This document shows, in pieces, positions 1 to 7,982 of a stretch of 34,687 nt of DNA. Source of the DNA: CAYWNA01 sp964459305 (GTDB lineage: Bacteria; Planctomycetota; Planctomycetia; Pirellulales; Pirellulaceae); contig CAYWNA010000133.1 in the NCBI GenBank assembly GCA_964459305.1, positions 1-34,687 on the forward strand, written 5' to 3'. Each line of letters begins with the position of its first letter. Positions within the stretch are counted from its first letter, which is position 1. A program made the position numbers and the translations under genes. The notes below the pieces were generated by a model that saw only the letters and a program-made list of their open reading frames with translations, had not been told where the DNA came from and did not search any database.

Positions 1-695
1 TCGAGTCGGATCTCGTTTTCGTCGTTGGACGGAACGCGGACAACGTTCTCCTCCCCCAGCCCCAGCCAATTAGCGACCGTGAGACATGCGTAATGGGCTT
101 GATCGGAACAGACAATCGCGGCGGGCTCCGAGACACCTTTCTTCCTAGTTCCCGGAAACGCTTTCTCCAAACCGATTTTGGCTGCGTAAAGCAGTGTCCC
201 CGTGCCGCCGAAGGTGAACACGCCGCCGGCTGTCTCCGCGTCGTAGCCGACCAAATCAGCCGTCACAGCGACTGCTTCAACTTCCGCCACGGCGACGCGG
301 CGGGACGATTCCTCACTGACGAGGTTCGGGTTGTAGATCGAGGGCAACAGGCCACCGATAACGCTGGGGATCGTCGGCGAGGGACCGACATTGATTTGCG
401 CCTTGGGGTGCCCCAGGATGAACATTCCACGCAGGTAATCGACCAATTGGCCGGTCACGTCTTCCAGGCTTCGCGGCAGCTCAGCAATCCGGCTGCGGCG
501 CGCGGCGTCGTAGTCGAGGTCGACCGGATCGCCAAGCATGGGCTTCACCGATTTCAACGCATCCACCTGGTCCAGCGCCCTTAGAAAGGAGAACACGAAA
601 TACGCATCATGCATGCGGTCCGATACAGGCTTTGGAAAGGCAGCCGCCAGTTCGGCAACGGTCTGTTGATAAGGCCGCTCTGCATCCATGTTCAT
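1..695 (-). CDS. Group II PLP-dependent amino-acid decarboxylase, N-terminal part (cut by window edge)
   Basis: The minus-strand frame is open from an ATG at 695 to the window edge, giving 231 codons of an unfinished protein. It reads like the N-terminal half of the group II pyridoxal-phosphate decarboxylases (glutamate, diaminobutyrate and aromatic amino acid decarboxylases). Visible landmarks are HPKAQINVGPSPTIPSVIGG near residue 80, the substrate-pocket region NPNLVSEESS, the GGVFTFGGTGTLLYAA segment near residue 150 (family TSGGTxxN-type stretch), and SDQAHYACLTVANWLGLG near 200, where the His is the PLP-stacking residue of the family. The Lys that binds PLP lies beyond the edge, so substrate cannot be assigned. 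GGGAG sits 8 nt before the ATG; a second ATG two codons later is possible. The next gene upstream on this strand ends 102 nt away. Confidence 0.85.
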   Translation of the reverse strand, partial: MNMDAERPYQQTVAELAAAFPKPVSDRMHDAYFVFSFLRALDQVDALKSVKPMLGDPVDLDYDAARRSRIAELPRSLEDVTGQLVDYLRGMFILGHPKAQINVGPSPTIPSVIGGLLPSIYNPNLVSEESSRRVAVAEVEAVAVTADLVGYDAETAGGVFTFGGTGTLLYAAKIGLEKAFPGTRKKGVSEPAAIVCSDQAHYACLTVANWLGLGEENVVRVPSNDENEIRL

Positions 696-796
696 GTGTC
701 GCTCTCCCAGTCAATCATGGAAACTTGCCAAGTTTCACGGCCGGTGCGGATCGTGCGAACCGAAGCGTTGGACTTTCTCCTCCCCGTTTAGTCCGA

Positions 797-3469
797 TCAT
801 TTGAATCGTATCTCGTAGGTTTCGCCCGCTTTCAGTTCCACAGTGTTGGGACCGTCGATCTGTTGGCCTTGGGGCGCGCGGAGTATGTGTTTGCCGTCGA
901 TCGTTGCTCCCAGTACGGCCGACGTAACCTTGCCATCTTTCCACTGAAAGTCGACATCGAGGCCGCCGCGGGCTCGCATGCCTCGAACGCTGCCGTTGGG
1001 CCAGGCGTCGGGCAAGGCGGGCAGTAGGTGGATCTCGTCCATGTGTGACTGCAGTAGCATCTCGCATACTCCGGCGGCGTAGCCGAAGTTGCCGTCGATC
1101 TGGAACGGCGGATGGGTGTTGAAGAGGTTGTCGAGGATCATGCTCTGGAGCATGCTGTTCAGTATGCTGTAGGTGCGGTTGCCGTCGTGAAGTCGGGCCC
1201 AGATGCAGATCTTCCACGCACGGCTCCAGCCCGTGGACGCGTCGCCTCGGGCGTTCATCGAAACGCGCGCTGCTTCGGCGAGTTCCGGCGTGGCCAGCGG
1301 AGAAATCTGTCGGCCGGGATGGACGGCGATCATGTGGGAAAGGTGACGATGTTGATCGTTGGGATCGTCGCGATCGACCATCCATTCCTGCAACTGGCCC
1401 CACTTGCCGATCTTGGGGCCCAGCAGCCGCTTGCGCATCGATGCAACCTTCTCGCGGAACGGTTCATCTAATTCCAGGATCTCCGAGGCCTCGATGTAAT
1501 TGGTGAAGAGATCCCAGACCAACTGTTGGTCGAAGGAAACGCCGTCTTCGTGGGGACCGTGTTCGGGCGAGAAGCCGTCGGGAGAAACCAATGTCCCGTC
1601 CGGAAGCTCCTTGAGATGATCTTCCCAAAATTCGCACAACTCCTTGAAAATCGGATAGGCGCGCGTGTGCAGGTACTCCTTGTCTTGCGTAAACGCATAA
1701 TGATCCCACAGGTTCTGAGCCACCCAGGCTGCGTCCCCTTTTGACCACTTCCACGTGGAACCGCCAAACACGCCGTTTTCCGCATGCGAGATCCAGCCGC
1801 GCGTGCCGAACGCCTCCTTGGTCTCGTCACGCCGGACTCCGCGAATCGAATACACCCATTCGGCCAGAGGTTCAAAAGACTCCGGCAGATTGGCCGCGTC
1901 CACAAACCAGTAGTTCATCTGGACATTGACGTCCGTGTGATAGTCACTCCGCCACGGCGGTCGGTTGCTTCGGTTCCACATACCTTGCAGGTTCGCCGGC
2001 AGCGTGCCGCGGCGCGAGCAACTGATCATCATGTACCGCGCGTACTGGAAAACGAGCTCTTCCAGATCCGGATCCTTCTCGCCTTGCTTGTAGGCCGCAA
2101 GCCGTTCGTCCGTGGGCAGGCTGCGGATCGACTCGGGCGTGTCGCCCACATCCACGGCACAACGGCGAAACAGGGCCTGATAATCTTGGATATGCTCGGT
2201 GCGCAGCTCGTCGATGGATTTTTTCGATGCGGCTGCTAGTTGGGCGGTGATGCGCTCGTGAGGGTGTTCTCCCTTCCATCCCTTTTCGCGCTGGTTCAGA
2301 TAGTCCGTGCCCGCTGCAAGCAGAATCGTCAGACCATCGCAGGCCTTGAACGAGATGCTGCCTTCGGACGCGTCCAGCGTGCCGCCTTCGTTCAACACAA
2401 GAACTTGGGCTTCGTACTCTAACACGATGTCGTACTGAATGTCTTTCTTGCCTCGATTGCTGCCGCCCGCATACGTGTAGCCCTCCAGCGAGCCGGACGA
2501 AGTGATCCGATTGCCCTCGGCCACGATCTTGCCCTCGTGAGCGTCGGCCAGAACGATCTTGCCGGTGTGCGCACCTGGCTTGTCCGCGGTGAACTGCAGC
2601 ACCATCACCTGGGCCGGGTAGCTGGAGAAATACGTGCGGCGATAGGTCGTGCCGTCGTCCGAGTAGCGGACTGCATGAACCGCCGTGTCGATATCCAATG
2701 CCCGCTCATACGTTCCAGGCGTGGTTGCTTCGGGAGCGTGTCGGTACGCCGAATTGGGTTCACCCAAGGCAATTTCGGCGACTTGACAATGCGACTTGTC
2801 TACATTCTGGAAGACGAAGCGATATGACTTGAACAGTTTATCGTTCTCGAACGTGAACGTCTTCGATATATGGCGTTTGGGAAACGGCCCTTCGAGCTGA
2901 TGTTCATCAAGGACGGTCCAGTCGGCTCCGTCGTTCGAACCCAAAAACTGCCACTGCTGCGGGTCGCGAGCTGGCATATCGTCAGCGCTGGAGAAGGTAT
3001 AACTCTGCAGAGGAACCGCAACCGGTTCGGGGAACGACACCTGCCAGATGACCGGCCGGCCTTCGTGCTCCATACACCACTTGGTGCGGGGGTTGCCATC
3101 CACAGTATTTTCGACGCCCTGTCGCGGAGATGTCTGATGCTGGCTCGGATTGGAAACACCAATGCCCTGGGCCGCTTCGCCGAATTCGATGTACAGGTCG
3201 CCGAATGTCTGGTATGCGCCAGTGTCCGTTTCATCACCGATCCACAAAGTGTCCTCGTTGAACTGGATGTGTTCTTTGTCGACACCACCGAACACCATGC
3301 CGCCCAGGCGCCCGTTGCCGATCGGCAAAGCCTGCTTCTCCCAGTTTGTCGCCGGCCCGCTGTACCGCAGGACCATGGGCTGCTGGTCGGGCGCCGCCAA
3401 CGACGGGCACGCCCAACTCCACCCGAACGCGGCCAACGTAACTGCTGAAACGAATCGATAGTGAGTCAT
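797..3469 (-). CDS. Secreted GH95 alpha-L-fucosidase with nested F5/8C (discoidin-like) domain, 890 aa
   Basis: Family GH95 enzymes hydrolyse alpha-L-fucosides (some alpha-L-galactosides) by inversion. The start MTHYRF at 3469 is preceded by GAGGAG 8 nt upstream and opens a signal peptide ending near LAA (26), so the protein is exported. The N-terminal beta-sandwich has LPIGNGRLGGMVFGG (48-62) and NEDTLWIGD. The catalytic barrel has QGMWNRSN (495-502), DVNVQMNYW (513-521), SPEHGP with the presumed acid E636, and FQIDGNFG with D792. In the well-studied bifidobacterial enzyme two Asn separated by one residue activate water; here the first position is Asp513 and the second Asn515. Between GDLYIEF (90-96) and YERALDIDTA (254-263) about 150 extra residues (VDGNPRTKW, FLGSNDGADWTVLDEHQ) look like an F5/8C carbohydrate-binding domain inserted in the sandwich. 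The upstream neighbour is divergent. Confidence 0.93.
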   Translation of the reverse strand: MTHYRFVSAVTLAAFGWSWACPSLAAPDQQPMVLRYSGPATNWEKQALPIGNGRLGGMVFGGVDKEHIQFNEDTLWIGDETDTGAYQTFGDLYIEFGEAAQGIGVSNPSQHQTSPRQGVENTVDGNPRTKWCMEHEGRPVIWQVSFPEPVAVPLQSYTFSSADDMPARDPQQWQFLGSNDGADWTVLDEHQLEGPFPKRHISKTFTFENDKLFKSYRFVFQNVDKSHCQVAEIALGEPNSAYRHAPEATTPGTYERALDIDTAVHAVRYSDDGTTYRRTYFSSYPAQVMVLQFTADKPGAHTGKIVLADAHEGKIVAEGNRITSSGSLEGYTYAGGSNRGKKDIQYDIVLEYEAQVLVLNEGGTLDASEGSISFKACDGLTILLAAGTDYLNQREKGWKGEHPHERITAQLAAASKKSIDELRTEHIQDYQALFRRCAVDVGDTPESIRSLPTDERLAAYKQGEKDPDLEELVFQYARYMMISCSRRGTLPANLQGMWNRSNRPPWRSDYHTDVNVQMNYWFVDAANLPESFEPLAEWVYSIRGVRRDETKEAFGTRGWISHAENGVFGGSTWKWSKGDAAWVAQNLWDHYAFTQDKEYLHTRAYPIFKELCEFWEDHLKELPDGTLVSPDGFSPEHGPHEDGVSFDQQLVWDLFTNYIEASEILELDEPFREKVASMRKRLLGPKIGKWGQLQEWMVDRDDPNDQHRHLSHMIAVHPGRQISPLATPELAEAARVSMNARGDASTGWSRAWKICIWARLHDGNRTYSILNSMLQSMILDNLFNTHPPFQIDGNFGYAAGVCEMLLQSHMDEIHLLPALPDAWPNGSVRGMRARGGLDVDFQWKDGKVTSAVLGATIDGKHILRAPQGQQIDGPNTVELKAGETYEIRFK

Positions 3470-3533
3470 GGTGTTGCTCCTCGTGCAGTGATGTATGATG
3501 TTGCTTCGAACCTTCCAAGCATGTGAAGGAATT

Positions 3534-3591
3534 GGCGAGCCGGAGGTGTCAGCCTCCGGTTCCATCACCGGGCTCACGCCCGCCGCTCGCC
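3534..3591. repeat. REP-like cloverleaf repeat between divergent genes
   Basis: Outer arms GGCGAGC (3534-3540) and GCTCGCC (3585-3591) enclose two hairpins. One is CCGGAGG / CCTCCGG (3540-3546 with 3553-3559, 6-nt loop); the other is CGGGC / GCCCG (3569-3573 with 3578-3582, 4-nt loop). The unit lies in the 194-bp spacer between the divergently transcribed fucosidase and ceramidase-like genes. Its layout resembles the dispersed GGCGAGC-type intergenic repeats often seen in planctomycete genomes; that relation is from memory. It contains no ORF. Confidence 0.7.
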
Positions 3592-3663
3592 AGTTCACGT
3601 CCGTGTTCTTGGATAGGTGGACATTCTACACTTTTTGCCACGACTTGAGAGAGGATCCGTCGC

Positions 3664-5133
3664 ATGTGTGCTTCAAAATATCGTCTGTTCCTGTCAGTGC
3701 TGATCGCGATCTGTGGAGCGATATTTGTTCTGCGTGCCTCTGGGGCCGCCGGTTCGGAATTGTGGATCGGTGCGGCCACAGCCGATATTACGCCGGACGA
3801 ACCGGTCCCGTTGACCGGTCACAGGAGCGTGCGGATCTCCAAGAGCATCCAAAGCCGGTGCACGGCCAACGTGCTGGCCCTGGAAGCCCGCGACGGAGAT
3901 AAGGTCGTCGATCAAGCGATCATGGTCGCGTGTGACCTGTGCGTCATTCGGCCCGGCATCCAACAGGGGTTCAAGAAACACCTGGCCGGTCGGCTTCCAG
4001 GGTTCGACATGGACAAACTGTTCCTGGCCGCCACGCACACGCACGCGGCGCCGGTCCTGTTGCAGAACCGCTACCAAAGCTACGGTGATGCGATGCAGCC
4101 CAAGGAGTACGTTCAGTTTCTGTACGACCGAATGGCCGTCGCAGTGGTATCGGCCTGGGAAGGTCGAGCTGCAGGGGCTGTTGCCTGGGGGCTTGGCCAT
4201 GCGGTGGTCGGCTGCAATCGTCGTGCGGTGTATAGCAATGGAACGGCTAAGATGTACGGCAACACGAACACGCCGCAGTTTCGTTGCATCGAAGGCTATG
4301 AGGATCACGCGGTCCATATCCTGTTTTTCTACGACCAAGAGAAGAAGCTCAAGGCCGCAGCCATCACGTTGGCTTGTCCTTCGCAGTCGGTCGGAGGCAG
4401 CTTGCTGAGCGCCGATTTTTGGCACGACGTGCGCAAACTGCTTCGCGAACGTCACGGCAAAGACTTCTGCGTGTTGGGTTTCTGCGCTCCGGCGGGCGAT
4501 CAGGCTCCGAATCTGCTGGTTCGCAAGAAGAGCGAAGGGCGAATGGATAAGCTGCGTGGCTTGACCCGAACCCAGGAACTTGGGCGTCGGATCGCCAACG
4601 CATTCGATGACGTGGCGAAGGTTATCGAGCAGGACATCCGCACCGATGTGCCGCTGATCCACAGGATTGAACGGTTCGAAGTGCCGGGCCGCAAGGTCAC
4701 CGATGCCGAGTACGCCCGGGCGAAAGCGGCCTATGAGCCGCTGGCCGCTAAGGACAAGTTGGTCGGGCCGGACTACTGGAACATGAACTTCTACAAACTG
4801 ACCATGGATCGCTACGAGGCCCAACAGAAGGCCGATCCGTTGTATCCAGTCCAGATGCACGTCCTGCGACTGGGCGACGTGGCCATTGCGACGAATCCCT
4901 TCGAGCTGTTCCTCGACTACGGCATACAGATCCAAGCCCGCAGCCCAGCCGTACAGACGATCCTCATTCAATTGGCCAGCCCACTCGACTTCGGCTACTA
5001 CGTACCGACGCCCAAAGCCCTGAAGGGCGGCGGCTACAGCGCCATCGTTGAACAGAGCCTAGTCGGCCCGGAAGGCGGTCAGGCGCTGGTCCAGCGCACC
5101 GTCGATTCGATCAATGAACTCTGGAAGAAGTAG
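3664..5133 (+). CDS. Secreted neutral/alkaline ceramidase-like (N-terminal domain) protein, 489 aa
   Basis: The protein starts at 3664 behind GAGAGG and has a Sec-type signal peptide (about residues 1-29, ending near ASGAAG). ELWIGAATADITPDEPVPLTG is the standard opening of the neutral/alkaline non-lysosomal ceramidase N-terminal domain. LFLAATHTHAAP supplies the first zinc-ligand His of that fold (HTHSGP in true ceramidases). CAPAGDQAPN matches the GCxGDQNP loop, and ATNPFELFLDYGIQIQ the Glu-containing helix. It is shorter than ceramidases (about 640-700 aa) and lacks their C-terminal immunoglobulin-like domain, as is usual for planctomycete members. The substrate is therefore unknown; hydrolysis of an amide or ester by a zinc centre is the family expectation. 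A second, diverged member lies at 31303-32658. The gene stands alone, followed by a likely terminator. Confidence 0.85.
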   Translation: MCASKYRLFLSVLIAICGAIFVLRASGAAGSELWIGAATADITPDEPVPLTGHRSVRISKSIQSRCTANVLALEARDGDKVVDQAIMVACDLCVIRPGIQQGFKKHLAGRLPGFDMDKLFLAATHTHAAPVLLQNRYQSYGDAMQPKEYVQFLYDRMAVAVVSAWEGRAAGAVAWGLGHAVVGCNRRAVYSNGTAKMYGNTNTPQFRCIEGYEDHAVHILFFYDQEKKLKAAAITLACPSQSVGGSLLSADFWHDVRKLLRERHGKDFCVLGFCAPAGDQAPNLLVRKKSEGRMDKLRGLTRTQELGRRIANAFDDVAKVIEQDIRTDVPLIHRIERFEVPGRKVTDAEYARAKAAYEPLAAKDKLVGPDYWNMNFYKLTMDRYEAQQKADPLYPVQMHVLRLGDVAIATNPFELFLDYGIQIQARSPAVQTILIQLASPLDFGYYVPTPKALKGGGYSAIVEQSLVGPEGGQALVQRTVDSINELWKK

Positions 5134-5135
5134 CC

Positions 5136-5160
5136 GCACGGAAACGTCTTGCCGTGCTTT
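5136..5160 (+). terminator. Possible intrinsic terminator after the ceramidase-like gene
   Basis: GCACGG (5136-5141) pairs with CCGTGC (5152-5157) around a 10-nt loop, 3 nt after the stop codon, followed by TTTGAT. The stem is only 6 bp and the T-run is short, so termination would be modest. Confidence 0.45.
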
Positions 5161-5187
5161 GATATTCTCGTAGAGACGTGCTAACCT
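5159..5187 (+). promoter_or_regulatory. Candidate sigma-70 promoter for the aldo/keto reductase
   Basis: TTGATA (5159-5164) matches the -35 consensus at 5 of 6 positions and is separated by 17 nt from TAACCT (5182-5187), a poor -10. The transcript would have a leader of about 75 nt before the ATG at 5270. The prediction rests on motif and spacing only. Confidence 0.3.
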
Positions 5188-5269
5188 GAGTGTTCGTCCA
5201 CCGCAGAACGCGGAGATTGGCGAAAACAACTTCAATATTGACGGCTTCCACCCGAGAAGGAGCAGTATT

Positions 5270-6328
5270 ATGCCGAATCAGAACGAATCCGAAATCTCTC
5301 GTCGGCGATTTGTCGAGCAAGGTGGATTGTTGGCCGCCGGTGCCGTGTTGGGGGCCGGGGCGGTGTCGTCGGCCGATGTTGATGCGGCGGAGACGACTTC
5401 TTCATCCTCGGGCGAGTTACCCAGTGCGGTGCTCGGGCGCACGGGCGTATCGATGACGCGGATGTCGCTTGGCACCGTGCCGTCGGGAATGCCGGAGGGT
5501 GCGACGCCGCAAAAAGTGGCCAAAGTGATCGACGCGGCGTTGGAGGAAGGGATTCGAGCAATCGACACTGCTCCGGCATACATCAATGCCGAAGAAGGCG
5601 CTGGTTTGGCGCTCGGCAGCCGACGTAAGGAAGTGATTCTCTCGACCAAGATTTGGGCGAACACGGTCGAGGCGGCAGAGGAGTCGTTCGCCAAGTCCCT
5701 CAAGCTGCTGAAGACCGACTACGTGGACATTTTGTATCTGCACAGCGTCGGCTCACGAGACAAGGACCGTGACCCGGACGTGGTGCTTCGCCCCGACAGC
5801 GTTTTTCCGTGGATTGTGAAGCAGAAGAAGCTGGGCAAGTGCCGGTTTGTCGGCGTTTCGTCGCACAACGCGCCGTCCATGTGCAAACAGGTGCTTGAGA
5901 CAGGCGAGGTCGACGTGCTGCTGACGGTGATCAACTTCATCGATCGCTACACCTACAACCACGAATGCGAACTGATGCCGGTGGCACGGAAACACGGCAT
6001 GGCCGTCATTGCCATGAAGGTATTCGGCGGAGGCCGACGTCTACTGCCGCCCGGCGTGGAACGCAGCTTGGCCGGGCCGCCCGAGATGGACGAGCGGTAC
6101 ATCGAGTTGGCGATCCGCTACGCCATGGGCGTGCCGGGCGTCACGGCGGTAAATCTCGGCTGTCACACGGCCGATCACGTGCGACAGAACGCCGCCACGG
6201 TGAAGAGCTGCAAGCCGCTGACCGACGAGGAACGCAAACGGCTCGAAACGATCGGGCGGCAACTGGCCTCGAAATGGAGCGAACGATTCGGCCCGGCCGA
6301 ACGGCCGAAGGATGGCCAGAACGTGTGA
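5270..6328 (+). CDS. Tat-exported aldo/keto reductase, 352 aa
   Basis: NAD(P)H-dependent aldo/keto reductases reduce carbonyls in a TIM barrel. The N-terminus SRRRFVEQGGLLAAGAVLGAGA (10-31) fits the twin-arginine consensus (SRRxF plus a hydrophobic stretch), so the folded, cofactor-loaded enzyme is probably sent across the membrane. The barrel begins at LGRTGVSMTRMSLGT (55-69). The catalytic tetrad is intact: D99 and Y104 in IDTAPAY, K127 in LSTKIW, H158 in LYLHSVG. The ATG at 5270 has GAAGGAG 8 nt upstream. The C-terminal part (VTAVNLGCHTADHVRQN) is the usual cofactor-binding end. Planctomycetes carry many Tat-exported oxidoreductases of this sort, often near sugar-degrading genes; the substrate is not visible. 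It ends 9 bp from a convergent gene. Confidence 0.9.
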   Translation: MPNQNESEISRRRFVEQGGLLAAGAVLGAGAVSSADVDAAETTSSSSGELPSAVLGRTGVSMTRMSLGTVPSGMPEGATPQKVAKVIDAALEEGIRAIDTAPAYINAEEGAGLALGSRRKEVILSTKIWANTVEAAEESFAKSLKLLKTDYVDILYLHSVGSRDKDRDPDVVLRPDSVFPWIVKQKKLGKCRFVGVSSHNAPSMCKQVLETGEVDVLLTVINFIDRYTYNHECELMPVARKHGMAVIAMKVFGGGRRLLPPGVERSLAGPPEMDERYIELAIRYAMGVPGVTAVNLGCHTADHVRQNAATVKSCKPLTDEERKRLETIGRQLASKWSERFGPAERPKDGQNV

Positions 6329-6337
6329 ATTCCGTGG

Positions 6338-6817
6338 TCAGCCCTCACTGGCGGGCCATCCTAGAAGTCGCTCCAGGTGGGCTATGTGCAGTTCCAGTCC
6401 GGTGAGCACTTCATCTGGCTTCAACGCCTCCTTGGCCGTGACCACGGTGCTAACGGAAGCCTTCTCTGGAACTCCAGCCACAAACCAATGCCGCTCGTCA
6501 TGGCCGCAAAGGAACTTGTCTTTCGTGTCGGGCAGGCTAGGATGGTCAGCGGCCTGACGTACCATCAAAAGCAAATGGCGGTCCTTCGGCTGCACATCGA
6601 GGATTTCGACATCGGCGTCCTGATCCGCCTGGATGTCGAAGAACTCGCCGTGCCGGTCGCGGCCAATGTCAATGACCACTGGGCCCGGTGCAGGCCGCCA
6701 GCGGTTCCGCACCAGCGGGCGGATCGTGGCCCTGGCTCCCAGCTTGTCGAATTTGGTTTGGATGTGTGTGGTATCCATGCCTATGTGGACATGAAAGTGG
6801 GTCGGGAGGTTCGGCAT
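6338..6817 (-). CDS. Conserved hypothetical protein, 159 aa
   Basis: A cytoplasmic protein with no signal peptide or membrane segment. Striking stretches are THFHVHIGMDTTHIQTKFDKLG near the start, APGPVVIDIGRDRHGEFFDIQ in the middle and KDKFLCGHDERHWFVAGVPE toward the end. The many His residues and the Cys-Gly-His-Asp-Glu segment could bind a metal, but I know no assigned function. Similar short proteins occur in planctomycetes (recollection, not a search). The ATG at 6817 lies 2 nt after the stop of an HsdS-like fragment on the same strand, so it may once have been coupled to a restriction-modification locus, or simply landed there. No clear ribosome binding site is seen in the 15 nt upstream. 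It is convergent with the aldo/keto reductase. Confidence 0.65.
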   Translation of the reverse strand: MPNLPTHFHVHIGMDTTHIQTKFDKLGARATIRPLVRNRWRPAPGPVVIDIGRDRHGEFFDIQADQDADVEILDVQPKDRHLLLMVRQAADHPSLPDTKDKFLCGHDERHWFVAGVPEKASVSTVVTAKEALKPDEVLTGLELHIAHLERLLGWPASEG

Positions 6818-6819
6818 TG

Positions 6820-6960
6820 CTAGCCTTCATTGGGCCGACAACGAACAATTTCCAGAGCGAACCTGGCGGACTGGTGCTCTCGCAATCGCGCGGACAACTC
6901 GTCGCGCTCGGATAGCGGTTGGTCCACCTTGGCGGCGATGCGTTTTTGCTCGGCCGGGAA
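6820..6960 (-). pseudogene. HsdS C-terminal fragment (type I restriction specificity subunit remnant)
   Basis: Reading the minus strand gives 46 residues and a TAG, beginning PAEQKRIAAKVDQPLSERDE and ending VRCRPNEG. The AEQKRIxAKVD element followed by a short helix is the hallmark C-terminal dimerisation helix start of type I S subunits (usually LPPLAEQKRIVAKVDELM). Nothing of the target-recognition domains is present upstream; the similarity stops at the left arm of the 6970-7041 inverted repeat. I therefore call it a remnant rather than a gene. Confidence 0.55.
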
Positions 6961-6969
6961 ATGGGACCT

Positions 6970-7041
6970 CACGCGAAGGCGCTAAGCCGCTAAGGAAGAG
7001 TCTGAATTCTTGTCTTTGTCGCGCCTTAGCGCCTTCGCGTG
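6970..7041. repeat. Inverted repeat, 17-bp perfect arms
   Basis: CACGCGAAGGCGCTAAG (6970-6986) is perfectly inverted at 7025-7041, with a 38-nt spacer. The CGCGAAGGCGCTAAG type of sequence is a dispersed repeat in many environmental genomes and is often next to GxxExxY genes (recollection). Here it separates an HsdS remnant from a GxxExxY remnant, and its right arm supplies the last codons and stop of the latter frame. Confidence 0.75.
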
Positions 7042-7142
7042 CCCCAATCTTCCGCACCGTTCACAATCCGAGAAACCCCGTCCTTGATCAACTCGGCGCC
7101 GAAATCGATCAGATAACCGGGGTGATGTACTTCGTCGGTGCC
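7026..7142 (-). pseudogene. GxxExxY-family protein, C-terminal fragment
   Basis: The minus-strand frame reads GTDEVHHPGYLIDFGAELIK followed by DGVSRIVNG. This is the characteristic end of GxxExxY proteins (GLLINFGxxxLKDGIxRIVN), small PD-(D/E)XK-like proteins of unknown role. The N-terminal two thirds, including the GxxExxY motif, are absent upstream (7143-7264 shows no matching frame). The last few codons and stop run into the inverted repeat. It has no start or ribosome binding site of its own. Confidence 0.6.
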
Positions 7143-7264
7143 AACAGCCTCACTCGAACCCGCAGGTGGCGTTAGAGATATTTGGGAGTTTTCGCGTGAC
7201 TTTGGCGTGCGACGGGGACACAATCTGAATGTGTGTCACTGGCCTTTGGCAAAGGAGTACGGCG

Positions 7265-7915
7265 ATGAATTGGTATCGACTCGAAAAACGAATGTGTGCG
7301 CTGGCTGTGTTTTGGCTGATCTTCACTACGCAAATGGCGGCAACCGGTTCCGGCGATGAGACCCAGTCCATCGGATCGCAGGAAAAACCGTCCGTGCGTG
7401 TCTTGGTCGTTTATTACTCGTTGAGCGGCAATACGGAACGTATGGCTCAAGGAGTTGCCGAAGGAGTCAAACGTGTGCCGGGCGCCGTTGCGATTGTGAA
7501 GAAGGTCGGCGAGGTGACCAAGGAGGATCTCGAAGCGGCGGATGGGATCGCTTTGGGGTCGCCGGCCTACTTTGCCAACATGGCGGGCAAGATGAAGGTG
7601 GCTATCGACGATTGGAACTGGAAGCTAAAGGTCGATTTCACAGATAAGGTCGGCGGGGCATTTGCCACGGGCGGCGGTCAGACGGGTGGCAAAGAGCATG
7701 TTGTCGTTTCGTTGCTTCTATTTATGTTGAACAACCGAATGATCGTTGCCGGGCCGCTGTATCAAGACGCAGAAGGCGACGACATTTGGGGCGAAGTCGG
7801 TTCCACGGCCATGACCGGTCCGCTCGATCCCGGTGTTGGCCCTCACGAATTGGACGCCGCTCGGCGATTGGGTGAGCGTGTGGCACAAGTTGCCAAGAAG
7901 CTGAAATCGAAGTAG
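7265..7915 (+). CDS. Exported flavodoxin/WrbA-like protein, 216 aa
   Basis: A flavodoxin-fold FMN protein. RVLVVYYSLSGNTERMAQGVAEG (about 42-64) is the FMN-phosphate loop (SxTGNT type), GIALGSPAYFANMAGKMKVAIDDW is the second FMN loop typical of the WrbA/quinone-reductase branch, and GGAFATGGGQTGGKEH the third. The ATG at 7265 has AAAGGAG 8 nt upstream and leads into KRMCALAVFWLIFTTQMAATG, which looks like a Sec signal peptide or an N-terminal anchor; no twin-arginine motif is present. An earlier in-frame ATG at 7229 has no ribosome binding site. Export of an FMN protein is unusual, because flavodoxins normally work in the cytoplasm. Single gene; a strong inverted repeat follows the stop codon. 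Confidence 0.85.
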   Translation: MNWYRLEKRMCALAVFWLIFTTQMAATGSGDETQSIGSQEKPSVRVLVVYYSLSGNTERMAQGVAEGVKRVPGAVAIVKKVGEVTKEDLEAADGIALGSPAYFANMAGKMKVAIDDWNWKLKVDFTDKVGGAFATGGGQTGGKEHVVVSLLLFMLNNRMIVAGPLYQDAEGDDIWGEVGSTAMTGPLDPGVGPHELDAARRLGERVAQVAKKLKSK

Positions 7916-7982
7916 GCCCCGCCTGCCGCGCAGAGCCCGGTACCGCTCGGCGCTTCGCACTTTGGATACACTCGACAAAAGT

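Noticed and set aside
3694..4971. A 425-codon minus-strand frame opposite the ceramidase-like gene
   Set aside because: Antisense shadow; low-complexity His/Arg/Gln composition and no recognisable domain.
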